This document shows positions 1 to 5,910 of a stretch of DNA of 13,301 bases, one piece after another (position 1 is the stretch's first letter; every line of letters starts with the position of its first letter). This stretch comes from an uncultured Flavobacteriia bacterium (lineage in GTDB: Bacteria; Bacteroidota; Bacteroidia; Flavobacteriales; Flavobacteriaceae), in contig CAMLRV010000037.1 in NCBI GenBank assembly GCA_946482495.1, positions 1 to 13,301 on the forward strand, given 5' to 3'. The translations under genes and the position numbers were made by a program. Under the pieces are notes generated by a model. It was not told the DNA's origin. It made no database searches and saw only the letters and a list, made by a program, of their open reading frames with translations.

Positions 1-824
<824 letters not shown>

Positions 825-829
825 TAATA

Positions 830-890
830 AGTGTTCAGTAAACAGTATCAGTTGTCAGAAAACTGAGACTAAAAACTGAGACTGAAAACT
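830..890. repeat. Imperfect inverted repeat with internal 13-bp direct repeats between atpD and atpC
   Basis: The intergenic space is built from CAGT-type words on the left and ACTG-type words on the right. Bases 843-853 pair with 874-884 with one mismatch, and inside this TCAG (855-858) pairs with CTGA (863-866) around an AAAA loop. AGTGTTCAG (830-838) can alternatively pair with CTGAAAACT (882-890). The right half is also a tandem array: GAAAACTGAGACT (858-870), AAAAACTGAGACT (871-883) and a partial GAAAACT (884-890). Such CTGAGACTGAAAACT-like arrays look like an intergenic repeat type of flavobacterial genomes, but that is recollection, not a search. It could act as an RNA hairpin adjusting atpD:atpC stoichiometry or mRNA stability. 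No U-tract follows it, so it is unlikely to be a terminator. Confidence 0.7.
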
Positions 891-899
891 AATAAAATT

Positions 900-1181
900 A
901 TGATTTTAGAAATAGTATCACCAGAAGCAACCTTATTTTCAGGAGAAGTTACGTCAGTATCAGTTCCAGGAGTAAATGGCGAGTTTCAAATGTTAAATAA
1001 TCACGCTGCAATTGTTTCTATTTTACAAAAAGGAAACATTAAAATTAGTGCGCCAAGTTTTAATATTGAAAAAGCTAATGTTAGTAAATTTACTAAAGTA
1101 AACGAACAAACATATTGGTTAGCAATTAATTCTGGTACTATAGAAATGAATAACAATAAAATAATTGTTTTAGCAGACTAA
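900..1181 (+). CDS. atpC: ATP synthase F1 subunit epsilon, short form
   Basis: Epsilon subunit of the F1 central stalk, which couples gamma rotation to the c-ring. The 93 residues match the N-terminal beta-sandwich of the family: EIVSPEATLFSGEVTSVSVPG near the start, then GEFQMLNNHAAIVSILQKGNI (residues about 27-47). The protein stops where the two C-terminal helices would begin (usual length about 130-140 aa). These helices act as an ATPase-inhibiting latch in many bacteria. Short epsilons are usual in Bacteroidota and Chlorobi, so this is a lineage trait and not a broken gene. The start at 900 gives the full conserved N-terminus and is preceded by an A-rich stretch without a Shine-Dalgarno sequence. 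A strong terminator follows 22 bases after the stop. Confidence 0.95.
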   Translation: MILEIVSPEATLFSGEVTSVSVPGVNGEFQMLNNHAAIVSILQKGNIKISAPSFNIEKANVSKFTKVNEQTYWLAINSGTIEMNNNKIIVLAD

Positions 1182-1203
1182 TTCAATTTTTTATTAAAAT
1201 AAC

Positions 1204-1238
1204 AATCCCGATAAGTGTTTTCTTATCGGGATTTTTTT
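1204..1238 (+). terminator. Intrinsic terminator after atpC
   Basis: A perfect 12-bp stem, AATCCCGATAAG (1204-1215) with CTTATCGGGATT (1222-1233), closes a 6-base loop TGTTTT and runs directly into a T-tract (1232-1238). This is a textbook Rho-independent terminator ending the atpD-atpC transcript. It also means that bioF, starting at 1250, needs its own promoter, which must overlap or lie inside this hairpin region. Confidence 0.93.
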
Positions 1239-1245
1239 ATTTTTG
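1238..1245 (+). promoter_or_regulatory. Candidate -7 box for bioF (TATTTTTG)
   Basis: TATTTTTG matches the Bacteroidota -7 consensus TAnnTTTG exactly. It ends only 4 bases before the bioF ATG (1250), so transcription would begin at or next to the start codon. No clear TTG at the -33 position is seen: the candidate region (about 1213-1219) lies in the terminator hairpin and reads AAGTGTT. In a T-rich tract such an octamer can arise by chance, so the call is tentative. Confidence 0.4.
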
Positions 1246-1249
1246 AATA

Positions 1250-2395
1250 ATGAAAATTCCAAATTCACTACAACAAAAATTAAATCTTCGTACAGAAACT
1301 AACTCTTTACGAAAATTGCCAATTGCTTCAAATGGAATCGATTTTTCATCAAACGACTATTTAGGTTTTGCCAAAAACGAACAAATTTTTGATGCAACTC
1401 ATCAATATTTAGTAGATAATAATGTAAAACTAAACGGAGCCACAGGTTCCCGATTAATTTCTGGGAATCATAATTTATATCAAACAGCTGAGGAATATAT
1501 CGCTAAATTTCATGAATCAGAAACAGCTTTAATTTTTAATTCAGGTTACGATGCCAATGTGGGTTTTTTTAGTTCGGTTCCACAACGAAACGATATTATT
1601 TTATATGATGAATTATGTCACGCTTCTATTCGAGATGGGATTCAAATGAGTCATGCGAAAAGTTATAAATTTCAACATAACGATTATGAAGATTTAGAGC
1701 AGTTGCTGAATAAACTTCAAACTTCCATCTCCCAGCTTCAGACTATTTATATCGTTACAGAATCGGTTTTCTCTATGGATGGTGATGCACCAAATATGGA
1801 AACTTTAGTAGCAATTTCTGAAAAATTCAATGCTCATTTAGTAATTGATGAAGCACATGCTTTGGGTGTTTTTGGAGATAAAGGTGAAGGTTTGGTACAA
1901 TCACAACAATTTCAGGATAAAGTTTTTGCCAGAATTATGACTTTCGGAAAAGGCTTAGGTTGTCATGGAGCTGCCATATTAGGTTCTGCAGATTTAAAAG
2001 AATATTTAGTTAATTTTGCCAGAAGTTTTATTTATACTACTGGGCTTTCACCTCATTCGGCGGCAACGATTTTAATTGCCTATCAAAAATTAAATTCATC
2101 TTTAGAAATTCAAAAACTGAAAAATAATATCAATTTTTTCAATCAACAAAAACAACTCTTAGGAATAAAACCTTTGTTTGTGTATAGTAAATCGACTATT
2201 CATTCAGCCATCATTCCTGGAAATGAAAAAGTAAAACACATCGCTTCTCAATTGCAAGAAAAAGGTTTTGATGTGAAAGCAATTCTTTCTCCAACTGTTC
2301 CTGAAGGTCAAGAAAGATTGCGTTTTTGTTTACATAGTTATAATTCTGAAGAAGAAATTTCCGCTGTAATTACTTGTCTTTACTCACTTCTTTAA
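1250..2395 (+). CDS. bioF: 8-amino-7-oxononanoate synthase (BioF)
   Basis: PLP-dependent alpha-oxoamine synthase that condenses L-alanine with a pimeloyl thioester to give 8-amino-7-oxononanoate, CO2 and the free thiol, the first ring-building step of biotin synthesis, in the cytosol. The 381-aa length is normal. Motifs in order: FSSNDYLGFA (about 32-41), GATGSRLISGNH (about 63-74), the ESVFSMDGDAPN segment, DEAHALG with PLP-ring Asp200 and His203, and the PLP-binding lysine in TFGKGLG (Lys234). Close relatives (2-amino-3-ketobutyrate CoA ligase, serine palmitoyltransferase) share these motifs; BioF is chosen because bioD and bioA lie nearby and the start of the protein matches BioF. Bases 1714-1741 hold a degenerate 7-bp repeat that encodes a slightly lengthened loop. 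The gene stands alone between the atpC terminator and the next gene run. Confidence 0.93.
   Translation: MKIPNSLQQKLNLRTETNSLRKLPIASNGIDFSSNDYLGFAKNEQIFDATHQYLVDNNVKLNGATGSRLISGNHNLYQTAEEYIAKFHESETALIFNSGYDANVGFFSSVPQRNDIILYDELCHASIRDGIQMSHAKSYKFQHNDYEDLEQLLNKLQTSISQLQTIYIVTESVFSMDGDAPNMETLVAISEKFNAHLVIDEAHALGVFGDKGEGLVQSQQFQDKVFARIMTFGKGLGCHGAAILGSADLKEYLVNFARSFIYTTGLSPHSAATILIAYQKLNSSLEIQKLKNNINFFNQQKQLLGIKPLFVYSKSTIHSAIIPGNEKVKHIASQLQEKGFDVKAILSPTVPEGQERLRFCLHSYNSEEEISAVITCLYSLL
1714..1741 (+). repeat. Degenerate 7-bp tandem repeat inside bioF
   Basis: Four successive heptamers read ACTTCAA, ACTTCCA, TCTCCCA and GCTTCAG. They form a pyrimidine-rich patch that is more C-rich than the rest of the gene. 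The patch encodes the surface-loop stretch around LQTSISQLQT, just before the conserved IYIVTESVFSMDGD block. Heptamer arrays of the ACTTCCA type are a pattern I associate with flavobacterial intergenic repeats; no search was possible. Confidence 0.45.
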
Positions 2396-2471
2396 AATAT
2401 TTTAAATTTTTTTGTAACGTTTTTGTTTTTCGATTACTTACGTGTTGTAATTAAATTAAACTATTAAAATC

Positions 2472-2684
2472 ATGGAAACAAAAACAGTAAATTCAAACAA
2501 AGTACAAAAAGGAGCTAATTATGTAATGTTATTTTTATCCACTTTCGGTTTGGGATATTCAATAATGAAATATTTCACTTTGACAGAAAATGAGGCAAAT
2601 TGGTCTACAATTGCTCCACTATTTATTATTTCAATTGTTGTGTTTTTCAGCACTGTAAGAAATTTAAGAAAAAATAATTTGTAA
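2472..2684 (+). CDS. Small two-helix membrane protein of unknown function
   Basis: A 70-aa protein I cannot assign to a named family. After a short polar N-terminus there are two likely membrane helices, about residues 15-36 (ending in the GLGYSIMKYF segment) and 44-61 (IAPLFIISIVVFFS), followed by a basic tail (RNLRKNNL). The N- and C-termini should therefore both face the cytosol. The start at 2472 is preceded by the A-rich sequence TTAAAATC. It lies 41 bases upstream of the preferred start of the secreted TraB-like gene and is probably cotranscribed with it. The minus-strand ORF across the same bases is a shadow. It is probably a real gene because of its coding-like hydrophobic pattern and position; function unknown. 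Confidence 0.7.
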   Translation: METKTVNSNKVQKGANYVMLFLSTFGLGYSIMKYFTLTENEANWSTIAPLFIISIVVFFSTVRNLRKNNL

Positions 2685-2725
2685 ACAGAATGGGTTTCAA
2701 TCATCAAGTTTTAATCAATCAGAAA

Positions 2726-3598
2726 ATGAGAAAAAATATAAAATTAACTTTATTAGCAGCTTTATTTATTGCTATAGCTAACTTAGGAAATGCTCAAACG
2801 GAGAAGAATATTCCGTTGACAAACAAAATTGAAAATTCATTGCTTTGGGAAATTTCCGGAAATGGTTTAGAAAAACCATCTTATCTATTTGGAACCGTAC
2901 ATTTGATTTGTGAAAGCGATTTTCAACTTAAAGAAAAAGTAAAAACGGCTTTTGATAAAACAGAAGAATTAGCCTTAGAATTAGATTTTGACGACCCAAA
3001 AGAATTGCAAAGCATGCAAAAATTAGCGGTTTCTCCAATTCCTTTATCTAAAAGTTTAAGTAAAGAAGAATACGCAAAATTAGAAGCATTGTTAAAAAAT
3101 AAATTTGCTTTAGATATTAAGCAATTCGAAAATTACAACCTAATTGGTATTATGAGCACGCTTATGGTAAAACAATTAAATTGTAATCCGAAAGTATATG
3201 AAGTAGAGTTTTTAAAAATGGCAATGCAACGCAAAAGTGTAATTCATGGTATGGAAACGGTTGAAGATCAAGTGAAAGCTTTTGGTGATTCTTATAGTAA
3301 TGCAGAATTTATTGCTCAATTAAGTACTTATGATTCTGACTATTTAATTCAATTAATAGAACTTTATAAAAAAGAAGAGCTAAACAAAATTCTTCAAATG
3401 ACAATAGATGATAAGTTTATGAATGAGGAAGAACAAGGTTTTATGCTTGATAATCGAAATACAAATTGGATTCAAAAAATGCCAAAAATGATGCAGCAAC
3501 ATAGTGTGTTCTTTGCTGTTGGAGCAGCACATTTACCTGGTGATAATGGTGTAATTAATTTATTAAAAAAATCAGGTTATACGGTTAAACCTATTTAA
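2726..3598 (+). CDS. TraB/GumN-family protein, secreted or periplasmic
   Basis: A 290-aa member of the TraB/GumN (TIKI-like) family, some of whose eukaryotic relatives are metal-dependent proteases; the bacterial role is mostly unknown. A Met 12 codons upstream (2690) is in frame, but the start at 2726 is preferred because it gives a standard signal peptide: basic MRKNIK, a hydrophobic core, and a GNA|Q cleavage site after residue 23. Family signatures are the N-terminal SYLFGTVHLIC (His59 in the GTVH motif) and the C-terminal VGAAHLPGDNGVINLLKKSGY (GxxH with His269), the two putative metal-binding histidine motifs. Both are intact, so the protein is probably functional. The sigma factor begins 10 bases after the stop, which suggests a shared transcript. 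Confidence 0.85.
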   Translation: MRKNIKLTLLAALFIAIANLGNAQTEKNIPLTNKIENSLLWEISGNGLEKPSYLFGTVHLICESDFQLKEKVKTAFDKTEELALELDFDDPKELQSMQKLAVSPIPLSKSLSKEEYAKLEALLKNKFALDIKQFENYNLIGIMSTLMVKQLNCNPKVYEVEFLKMAMQRKSVIHGMETVEDQVKAFGDSYSNAEFIAQLSTYDSDYLIQLIELYKKEELNKILQMTIDDKFMNEEEQGFMLDNRNTNWIQKMPKMMQQHSVFFAVGAAHLPGDNGVINLLKKSGYTVKPI

Positions 3599-3608
3599 AA
3601 AATAAGCT

Positions 3609-4112
3609 TTGAAAGTTAAAGAACAGGAGTTTTTATCTCGAGTTGAACAACATAAAGGAATACTTTATAAAGTTTCCAAAATGTACATGGACAATAGAGA
3701 TGATCAAGAAGATTTGTTTCAAGAAATTGTTTGCCAATTATGGAAGGCTTACGATTCATTTAAAGGTGAAAGTCAATTTTCTACTTGGATGTATCGTGTG
3801 GCTATTAATACCGCCATTATTTTCTTAAAAAAAGAAAAACGAAAGGTGGATAAATATGAATTATCTTCATCTAATATTCGTGACGAAGAAAGTGATTTTG
3901 AAGAGAAAGAGAAACAAATTGAACATTTTTATAAAGCTGTTCAGAAACTTGAAAAAATTGATAAAGCAATCATTTTCTATCAATTAGAAGGATTTTCACA
4001 TAAAGAAATTGGAGAAAATTTAGGTATTTCAGAAGGAAATGCCCGTGTTAAATTGAATAGAGCCAAAGAGAAATTAAAAGAAATAATTAAAAATCAGGGA
4101 TATGGATTTTAA
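3609..4112 (+). CDS. ECF-type RNA polymerase sigma factor (sigma-70 family)
   Basis: A 167-aa two-domain sigma factor that would direct RNA polymerase to a specific promoter set. Region 2 is at about 13-80, with the DDQEDLFQEI segment and the FSTWMYRVAINTAI region that binds the -10 element and core enzyme. An acidic linker follows (about 90-104). Region 4 is at about 105-160, with the helix-turn-helix GFSHKEIGENLGISEGNARV. The start is TTG: an in-frame TAA lies at 3603-3605, so 3609 is the first usable start codon, and the next in-frame ATG (codon 25) would remove the first helix of region 2. The 3' end overlaps the next gene by 11 bases, the usual layout of a sigma factor with its regulator. 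No promoter was recognised directly upstream, which fits cotranscription with the TraB-like gene. Confidence 0.9.
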   Translation: MKVKEQEFLSRVEQHKGILYKVSKMYMDNRDDQEDLFQEIVCQLWKAYDSFKGESQFSTWMYRVAINTAIIFLKKEKRKVDKYELSSSNIRDEESDFEEKEKQIEHFYKAVQKLEKIDKAIIFYQLEGFSHKEIGENLGISEGNARVKLNRAKEKLKEIIKNQGYGF

Positions 4113-4716
4113 CGATATACAAAACGCTTGGAACAATGACACCAATGAAGATGTTAAACTTCCTACAAACTTAGAAAAGTTACAAGCAGCAAATACACCT
4201 TTGGATAAGATTAGAAAAAATTTAAAAAATGAGTTTTTTTATCAAATCATATCTATCATATCATTAGCATTTATGCCATTATTATATGGTTTTTCAAAAT
4301 CTGGAACAATTTTGTTTTATACATTGTTTAGCATTTTTGTGGCCATTTGTATTTACTATTTAGCTAAACTTTATTTTTTCTATAAAAGAATGAATAATGT
4401 GACTTTAAATACGAAAGATAGTTTATATGAAACCTATTTCGATATTCGATTGAATATGGAAATATATAAAACGTTTGGTTTTGCTTTAACACCATTTTTA
4501 GTAATGTTTGCTATAGGAATGTTGTATTTTCAAATCTCGAAAACGGAAGTAATTGTTTTAGATAATTTACAAAATGCGCACTTAATTACGCTGTTTGTTT
4601 CAATCGCCTTTTGTATTTTATTTATGGGAATAGCTTTAGAATGGTGGGTGAAGCATTTTTATGGAAAATACGCCAATGAAATTAAAAAAGTTATAGACGA
4701 ATTAAATGAAGAATAA
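4102..4716 (+). CDS. Four-helix membrane protein, possible regulator of the preceding sigma factor
   Basis: A 204-aa protein without a recognised enzymatic motif. Residues 1-44 are polar and resemble the short cytosolic head of some Bacteroidota sigma-factor-linked membrane proteins (an early NAWNN segment, then a basic LDKIRKNLKNE). Four hydrophobic segments follow at about 45-64, 69-93, 124-143 and 160-181, ending in a charged cytosolic tail (KKVIDELNEE). The ATG at 4102 lies inside the sigma gene, giving an 11-base overlap and probable translational coupling. Position and topology suggest an anti-sigma or sigma-sequestering role, but no zinc-binding HxxxCxxC anti-sigma motif is visible, so this is inference from context. 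A terminator follows immediately. Confidence 0.8.
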   Translation: MDFNDIQNAWNNDTNEDVKLPTNLEKLQAANTPLDKIRKNLKNEFFYQIISIISLAFMPLLYGFSKSGTILFYTLFSIFVAICIYYLAKLYFFYKRMNNVTLNTKDSLYETYFDIRLNMEIYKTFGFALTPFLVMFAIGMLYFQISKTEVIVLDNLQNAHLITLFVSIAFCILFMGIALEWWVKHFYGKYANEIKKVIDELNEE

Positions 4717-4718
4717 AA

Positions 4719-4747
4719 AAAAAGCCTGTCGATAAGATGGGCTTTTT
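4719..4747 (+). terminator. Intrinsic terminator after the sigma factor run
   Basis: AAAAAGCCTGTC (4719-4730) pairs with GATGGGCTTTTT (4736-4747), including two G-U pairs, around the 5-base loop GATAA. The stem ends in T5. It starts 3 bases after the stop of the membrane protein and closes the gene run that begins at 2472. The A-tract on the left side would also allow some termination from the other direction. Confidence 0.82.
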
Positions 4748-4749
4748 AA

Positions 4750-4781
4750 TTGTTTTAATCTTTAAGAAATTAGTAAATTTG
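4750..4781 (+). promoter_or_regulatory. Bacteroidota-type promoter for the DUF2007-bioD-bioA block
   Basis: A -33 element TTG (4750-4752) and an exact -7 element TAAATTTG (4774-4781; consensus TAnnTTTG) are separated by 21 bases, the expected spacing for the Bacteroidota housekeeping sigma factor. Only 7 bases separate the box from the ATG at 4789, so the predicted transcript has almost no leader. It sits directly after a terminator, where a new promoter is required. Confidence 0.72.
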
Positions 4782-4788
4782 CTTCACT

Positions 4789-5190
4789 ATGACAAAATTC
4801 ACTCAAATTGCCAATTATCAATTTTCTTCTGAAGCTTATTTAATTAAAGGAAAATTAGAATCAGAAGGTGTAGAAGTTTTTCTACAAAATGAAAATACTA
4901 TAAACACTGATCCGCTTTTAAGTAATGCAGTTGGCGGTGTAAAGTTATTTGTAAACACGGATGATGTTATTAAGGCAAAACAAATTTTATCTTCAATCCA
5001 AGAATATTCTTTGGATGATAATGGTGAGTTGTTAAAGTGTCCGAATTGTGGTATGCAAAAAATAGTAATGTTTACCACAATTAAAGATGTAAAATCGTTT
5101 TTTGCTTTTATTTATGGGTTATTGACTTTGTCAATGCCTTTTTATTCGAAACATAAATACAAATGCGAAAATTGTAATTTTGAGTTTTAA
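4789..5190 (+). CDS. DUF2007-type signalling-domain protein with split zinc ribbon
   Basis: A 133-aa protein. Residues about 4-72 resemble the DUF2007 family (putative prokaryotic signal-transducing domain): an ACT-like beta-alpha-beta pattern with NYQFSSEAYLIKGKLESEGV and GGVKLFVNTDDVIKAKQIL. The C-terminal part has two cysteine knuckles, CPNCG (Cys84, Cys87) and CENCNF (Cys126, Cys129), that would bind one zinc. Between them lies a hydrophobic segment (about 101-118, SFFAFIYGLLTLSMPFY) long enough to touch or enter the membrane. The molecular function is unknown. It is the first gene after a good promoter and is separated from bioD by only 3 bases, so it is almost certainly cotranscribed with it, though a link to biotin is not established. 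Confidence 0.83.
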   Translation: MTKFTQIANYQFSSEAYLIKGKLESEGVEVFLQNENTINTDPLLSNAVGGVKLFVNTDDVIKAKQILSSIQEYSLDDNGELLKCPNCGMQKIVMFTTIKDVKSFFAFIYGLLTLSMPFYSKHKYKCENCNFEF

Positions 5191-5193
5191 ATT

Positions 5194-5826
5194 ATGAAAC
5201 TATTTATAACAGGAATTGGAACCGATGTAGGCAAAACTATTGCGTCATCAATTGTAGTTGAAGCTTTAGGGGCCGATTATTGGAAACCCATTCAAGCAGG
5301 TGATTTAGATAATTCTGATTCACATAAAGTTAAAAAGCTAACTTCTAGTGTCATTTTGAGCGGAGTCGAAAGGCAATATTTTGAAAATTCATATGCGTTG
5401 AATACACCTGCAAGTCCACATTTAGCAGCAGAGATTGATGGAATTTCTATCGATACCAAAAAAATCATCGAACCAAAAACAAAGAATAATTTAGTAATTG
5501 AAGGTGCTGGCGGTATTTTTGTGCCACTAAATAATTCCGATTGTGTTATTGATTTAATTCAACCCGATTATAAAGTTGTAGTGGTCTCTCGTCATTATTT
5601 AGGAAGTATCAATCATACGTTAATGACTATCGAAATTTTAAAATCTAGAAACTTAAATGTAGCCGGAATAATTTTTTCTGGTGATGAATATCCATCAACT
5701 GAAAGCATCATTTTGGAGAAAACAAATGTTCCAATGATTGGAAGAATAGAGAACGAACCCTACTTCGATGAAAATGTCATTCAATATTACGCCGATTTAT
5801 TCAGAGAAAATCTTTTGAAGTTATAA
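5194..5826 (+). CDS. bioD: Dethiobiotin synthetase (BioD)
   Basis: ATP-dependent carboxylase that closes the ureido ring of 7,8-diaminopelargonic acid to form dethiobiotin; cytosolic. The 210-aa protein has the P-loop GIGTDVGKT (residues 7-15), the YWKPIQAG segment with the substrate-binding lysine (Lys31), the LNTPASPHLAAEI block, and EGAGGIFVPL (from Glu103). All key residues are present, so it should be active. Residues 53-61 (VILSGVERQ) are encoded by a short element (5350-5374) that looks like a dispersed flavobacterial repeat. It lies between the KVKKL helix and the NSYALNTP strand, where I expect only 3-4 residues in relatives, and it keeps the frame. It starts 3 bases after the DUF2007 gene and is followed by a separate promoter-like box before bioA. 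Confidence 0.95.
   Translation: MKLFITGIGTDVGKTIASSIVVEALGADYWKPIQAGDLDNSDSHKVKKLTSSVILSGVERQYFENSYALNTPASPHLAAEIDGISIDTKKIIEPKTKNNLVIEGAGGIFVPLNNSDCVIDLIQPDYKVVVVSRHYLGSINHTLMTIEILKSRNLNVAGIIFSGDEYPSTESIILEKTNVPMIGRIENEPYFDENVIQYYADLFRENLLKL
5350..5374 (+). repeat. Dispersed-repeat-like element inserted in frame within bioD
   Basis: The core TTTTGAGCGGAGTCGAAA (5354-5371) belongs to a pattern I recognise from many Flavobacteriaceae intergenic regions (GTCACTTCGAGCG-AGTCGAGAAG type). It has the matching semi-palindrome: TTTTGA can pair with TCGAAA around GCGGAG. Its GC content (about 50 percent) stands out from the AT-rich bioD sequence around it. It is read as VILSGVERQ, a residue string typical of translated copies of this repeat. 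The copy-number claim rests on recollection, not a search. Confidence 0.65.
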
Positions 5827-5861
5827 ATCAATAGAAATTTAAAAATGATAGTAGAGTTTAA

Positions 5862-5869
5862 TACCTTTG
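5862..5869 (+). promoter_or_regulatory. Candidate -7 box for bioA (TACCTTTG)
   Basis: TACCTTTG matches TAnnTTTG exactly and lies 37 bases upstream of the bioA ATG in the 80-base gap after bioD. The -33 position holds only TTTA (5838-5841), without the G of the usual TTG. The box would add an internal promoter for bioA and the ketoacyl synthase beside read-through from the DUF2007-bioD promoter. The predicted leader (from about 5873) carries two palindromes and a six-codon ORF. Confidence 0.5.
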
Positions 5870-5875
5870 TATTAT

Positions 5876-5908
5876 TGATTAATCACTAAATGTTAGTCAC
5901 TACAACAT
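5876..5908. promoter_or_regulatory. Palindromes in the bioA leader
   Basis: A perfect 10-bp palindrome TGATTAATCA (5876-5885) sits just after the predicted transcription start. A second structure follows: ATGTT (5890-5894) is the inverse complement of AACAT (5904-5908), and a nested TAGTCACTA (5894-5902) is itself symmetric. They are suitably placed for an operator or an RNA fold covering the bioA start. They do not match a biotin-repressor (BirA) or BioR site that I can recall with confidence, and short AT-rich palindromes are common by chance. Confidence 0.3.
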
Positions 5909-5910
5909 GA
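5890..5910 (+). CDS. Possible six-codon leader ORF (MLVTTT) overlapping the bioA start
   Basis: ATG at 5890 opens a six-codon frame whose TGA stop (5908-5910) overlaps the bioA ATG (5907-5909) as ATGA. This arrangement allows termination-reinitiation coupling. The leader from the predicted promoter would be about 17 bases. It has no homology evidence and may be chance in an AT-rich leader. Confidence 0.22.
   Translation: MLVTTT

Noticed and set aside
2391..2412. Palindrome TTTAAAATATTTTAAA followed by Ts at the end of bioF, as a terminator
   Set aside because: The stem is all A-T and has no loop-forming spacer, so a stable terminator hairpin is unlikely, although weak termination cannot be excluded.
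2519..2707. Minus-strand 62-codon ORF over the small membrane protein
   Set aside because: It is antisense to a plausible two-helix membrane protein in a cotranscribed run, with no signals of its own.
2690..2725. Upstream in-frame Met (2690) as the start of the TraB-like protein
   Set aside because: It would place 12 mostly polar residues before an otherwise standard signal peptide, whereas 2726 gives a normal N-terminus with a basic region, hydrophobic core and cleavage site.
3643..3828. Plus-strand 61-codon ORF inside the sigma factor gene
   Set aside because: The sigma factor frame shows complete regions 2 and 4, so this is a shifted-frame shadow.
4836..5078. Minus-strand 80-codon ORF over the DUF2007 gene
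   Set aside because: It is antisense to a frame with DUF2007-like pattern and paired CxxC motifs.
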